From Deltaproteobacteria bacterium (GTDB lineage: Bacteria; Desulfobacterota_C; Deferrisomatia; Deferrisomatales; JACRMM01), in the NCBI GenBank assembly GCA_016218905.1, contig JACRCS010000562.1, positions 1-5,493 on the forward strand: a stretch of 5,493 bases of DNA. The letters run 5' to 3'. The position numbers and the translations under genes are program-made. Positions 5,157 through 5,493 of this stretch are shown piece after piece. Position 1 is the stretch's first letter. Each line of letters begins with the position of its first letter. The notes below the pieces were generated by a model, which ran no database searches, was not told the origin of the DNA, and worked only from the letters and a program-made list of their open reading frames with translations.

Positions 5157-5493
5157 TCACGTGCCCTTGTTTGCGACCCCCTCGGCGCCGGGCAGCCGGA
5201 AGACGACCCCGTCCTCGACGCCATCCTTTCGTATGGTGATCGTGAGTACCCACTCAGAGGGTCCGGAGAGGGCCACCCCCTCCAGCGCGTAGATCCCGCC
5301 ATGCTGTTCGAGGACCCGTGGGACGACCTGCGCCTCCGTTCCCAGCGCCCGCGCTACGGCGGACACCTGGCCCTGTTCCACGTCCCGGTCCCGACGGTCG
5401 TGGACCACGATGTCTAGACGCTGGTTCCCCGCCTTGAGGCGCTCCGGACGGGTCAGAAGCTCCACACTGAACGCGCCCCCTCCGCGACCTCGA
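5157..5493 (-). CDS. YtkA/FixH-like domain protein, 5' end outside the window
   Basis: Reading from the right edge, 111 residues are visible before TGA at 5159-5157. The start, and any signal peptide or membrane anchor, lie beyond the edge. The visible part fits the YtkA-like immunoglobulin-type domain: FSVELLTRPERLKAGNQRLD, a strand ending in VVHD, a variable middle, then GGIYALEGVALSGPSEWVLT and a final strand. The family pattern is a leading strand with Leu-x-x-G-x-N, then G-x-Y near the middle, then G-x-W-x-L. Such domains are found in secreted or membrane-anchored proteins, often near copper-handling or cytochrome oxidase assembly genes. An internal GTG at 5465 is not accepted as the start because the domain already begins upstream of it. 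A plus-strand ORF covers the same bases (5076-5417) but looks like a shadow. The domain call is by pattern and fairly secure; the role is unknown. Confidence 0.8.
   Translation of the reverse strand, partial: RGRGGGAFSVELLTRPERLKAGNQRLDIVVHDRRDRDVEQGQVSAVARALGTEAQVVPRVLEQHGGIYALEGVALSGPSEWVLTITIRKDGVEDGVVFRLPGAEGVANKGT

Noticed and set aside
5076..5417. Plus-strand open frame of 113 codons starting at GTG 5076
   Set aside because: Most of it is antisense to the YtkA-like domain, which is the better supported gene; only its first 27 codons look protein-like and are noted as a weak finding.

Overview
The window is GC-rich and gene-dense, and nearly every gene has a good Shine-Dalgarno sequence. 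Most of the products are envelope proteins: signal peptides, a lipobox, single membrane helices, and an FtsX/MacB-type permease. This fits a high-GC Gram-negative bacterium. From memory, the gene families (DUF2318 with an FtsX permease, SHOCT, PepSY-like lipoprotein, periplasmic transglutaminase, YtkA-like) are common in Desulfuromonadales/Geobacter-like lineages, Acidobacteriota and similar groups. There is no rRNA or tRNA, so I do not assign a taxon. I saw no mobile element or CRISPR array.

Left block, minus strand, 1746 to 1. A likely 53-residue lipoprotein-like small protein is followed by a membrane-anchored DUF2318 protein with five cysteines. One base after its stop begins an FtsX/MacB-type ABC permease, cut by the left edge. 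DUF2318 proteins and FtsX permeases occur together in P19/FTR1-type iron systems, such as the Campylobacter p19 region. The block therefore looks like part of a membrane iron or thiol-redox transport operon whose ATPase would lie to the left.

Divergent gap, 1747-2063. It holds a 9-bp inverted repeat, two mutually exclusive hairpins and a possible promoter. It leads into a plus-strand gene (2064-3089) for a secreted transglutaminase-like protein with a complete Cys-His-Asp triad.

Middle block, minus strand, 4138 to 3174, convergent with the transglutaminase gene. A small SHOCT membrane protein is followed by a PepSY-like lipoprotein, with a strong hairpin between the two genes.

Right block. 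A 424-base divergent gap (4139-4562) holds a dyad overlapping a perfect TTGACA. It leads to a plus-strand gene (4563-5030) for a membrane-anchored four-cysteine zinc-ribbon-like protein. Convergent with it is a YtkA/FixH-like gene (5157 to the edge, minus strand) that lacks its 5' end.

The window reads as several short transcription units of envelope proteins with a metal or thiol theme. The metal theme comes from family knowledge and cysteine patterns. Nothing in the DNA proves which metal or substrate is involved.
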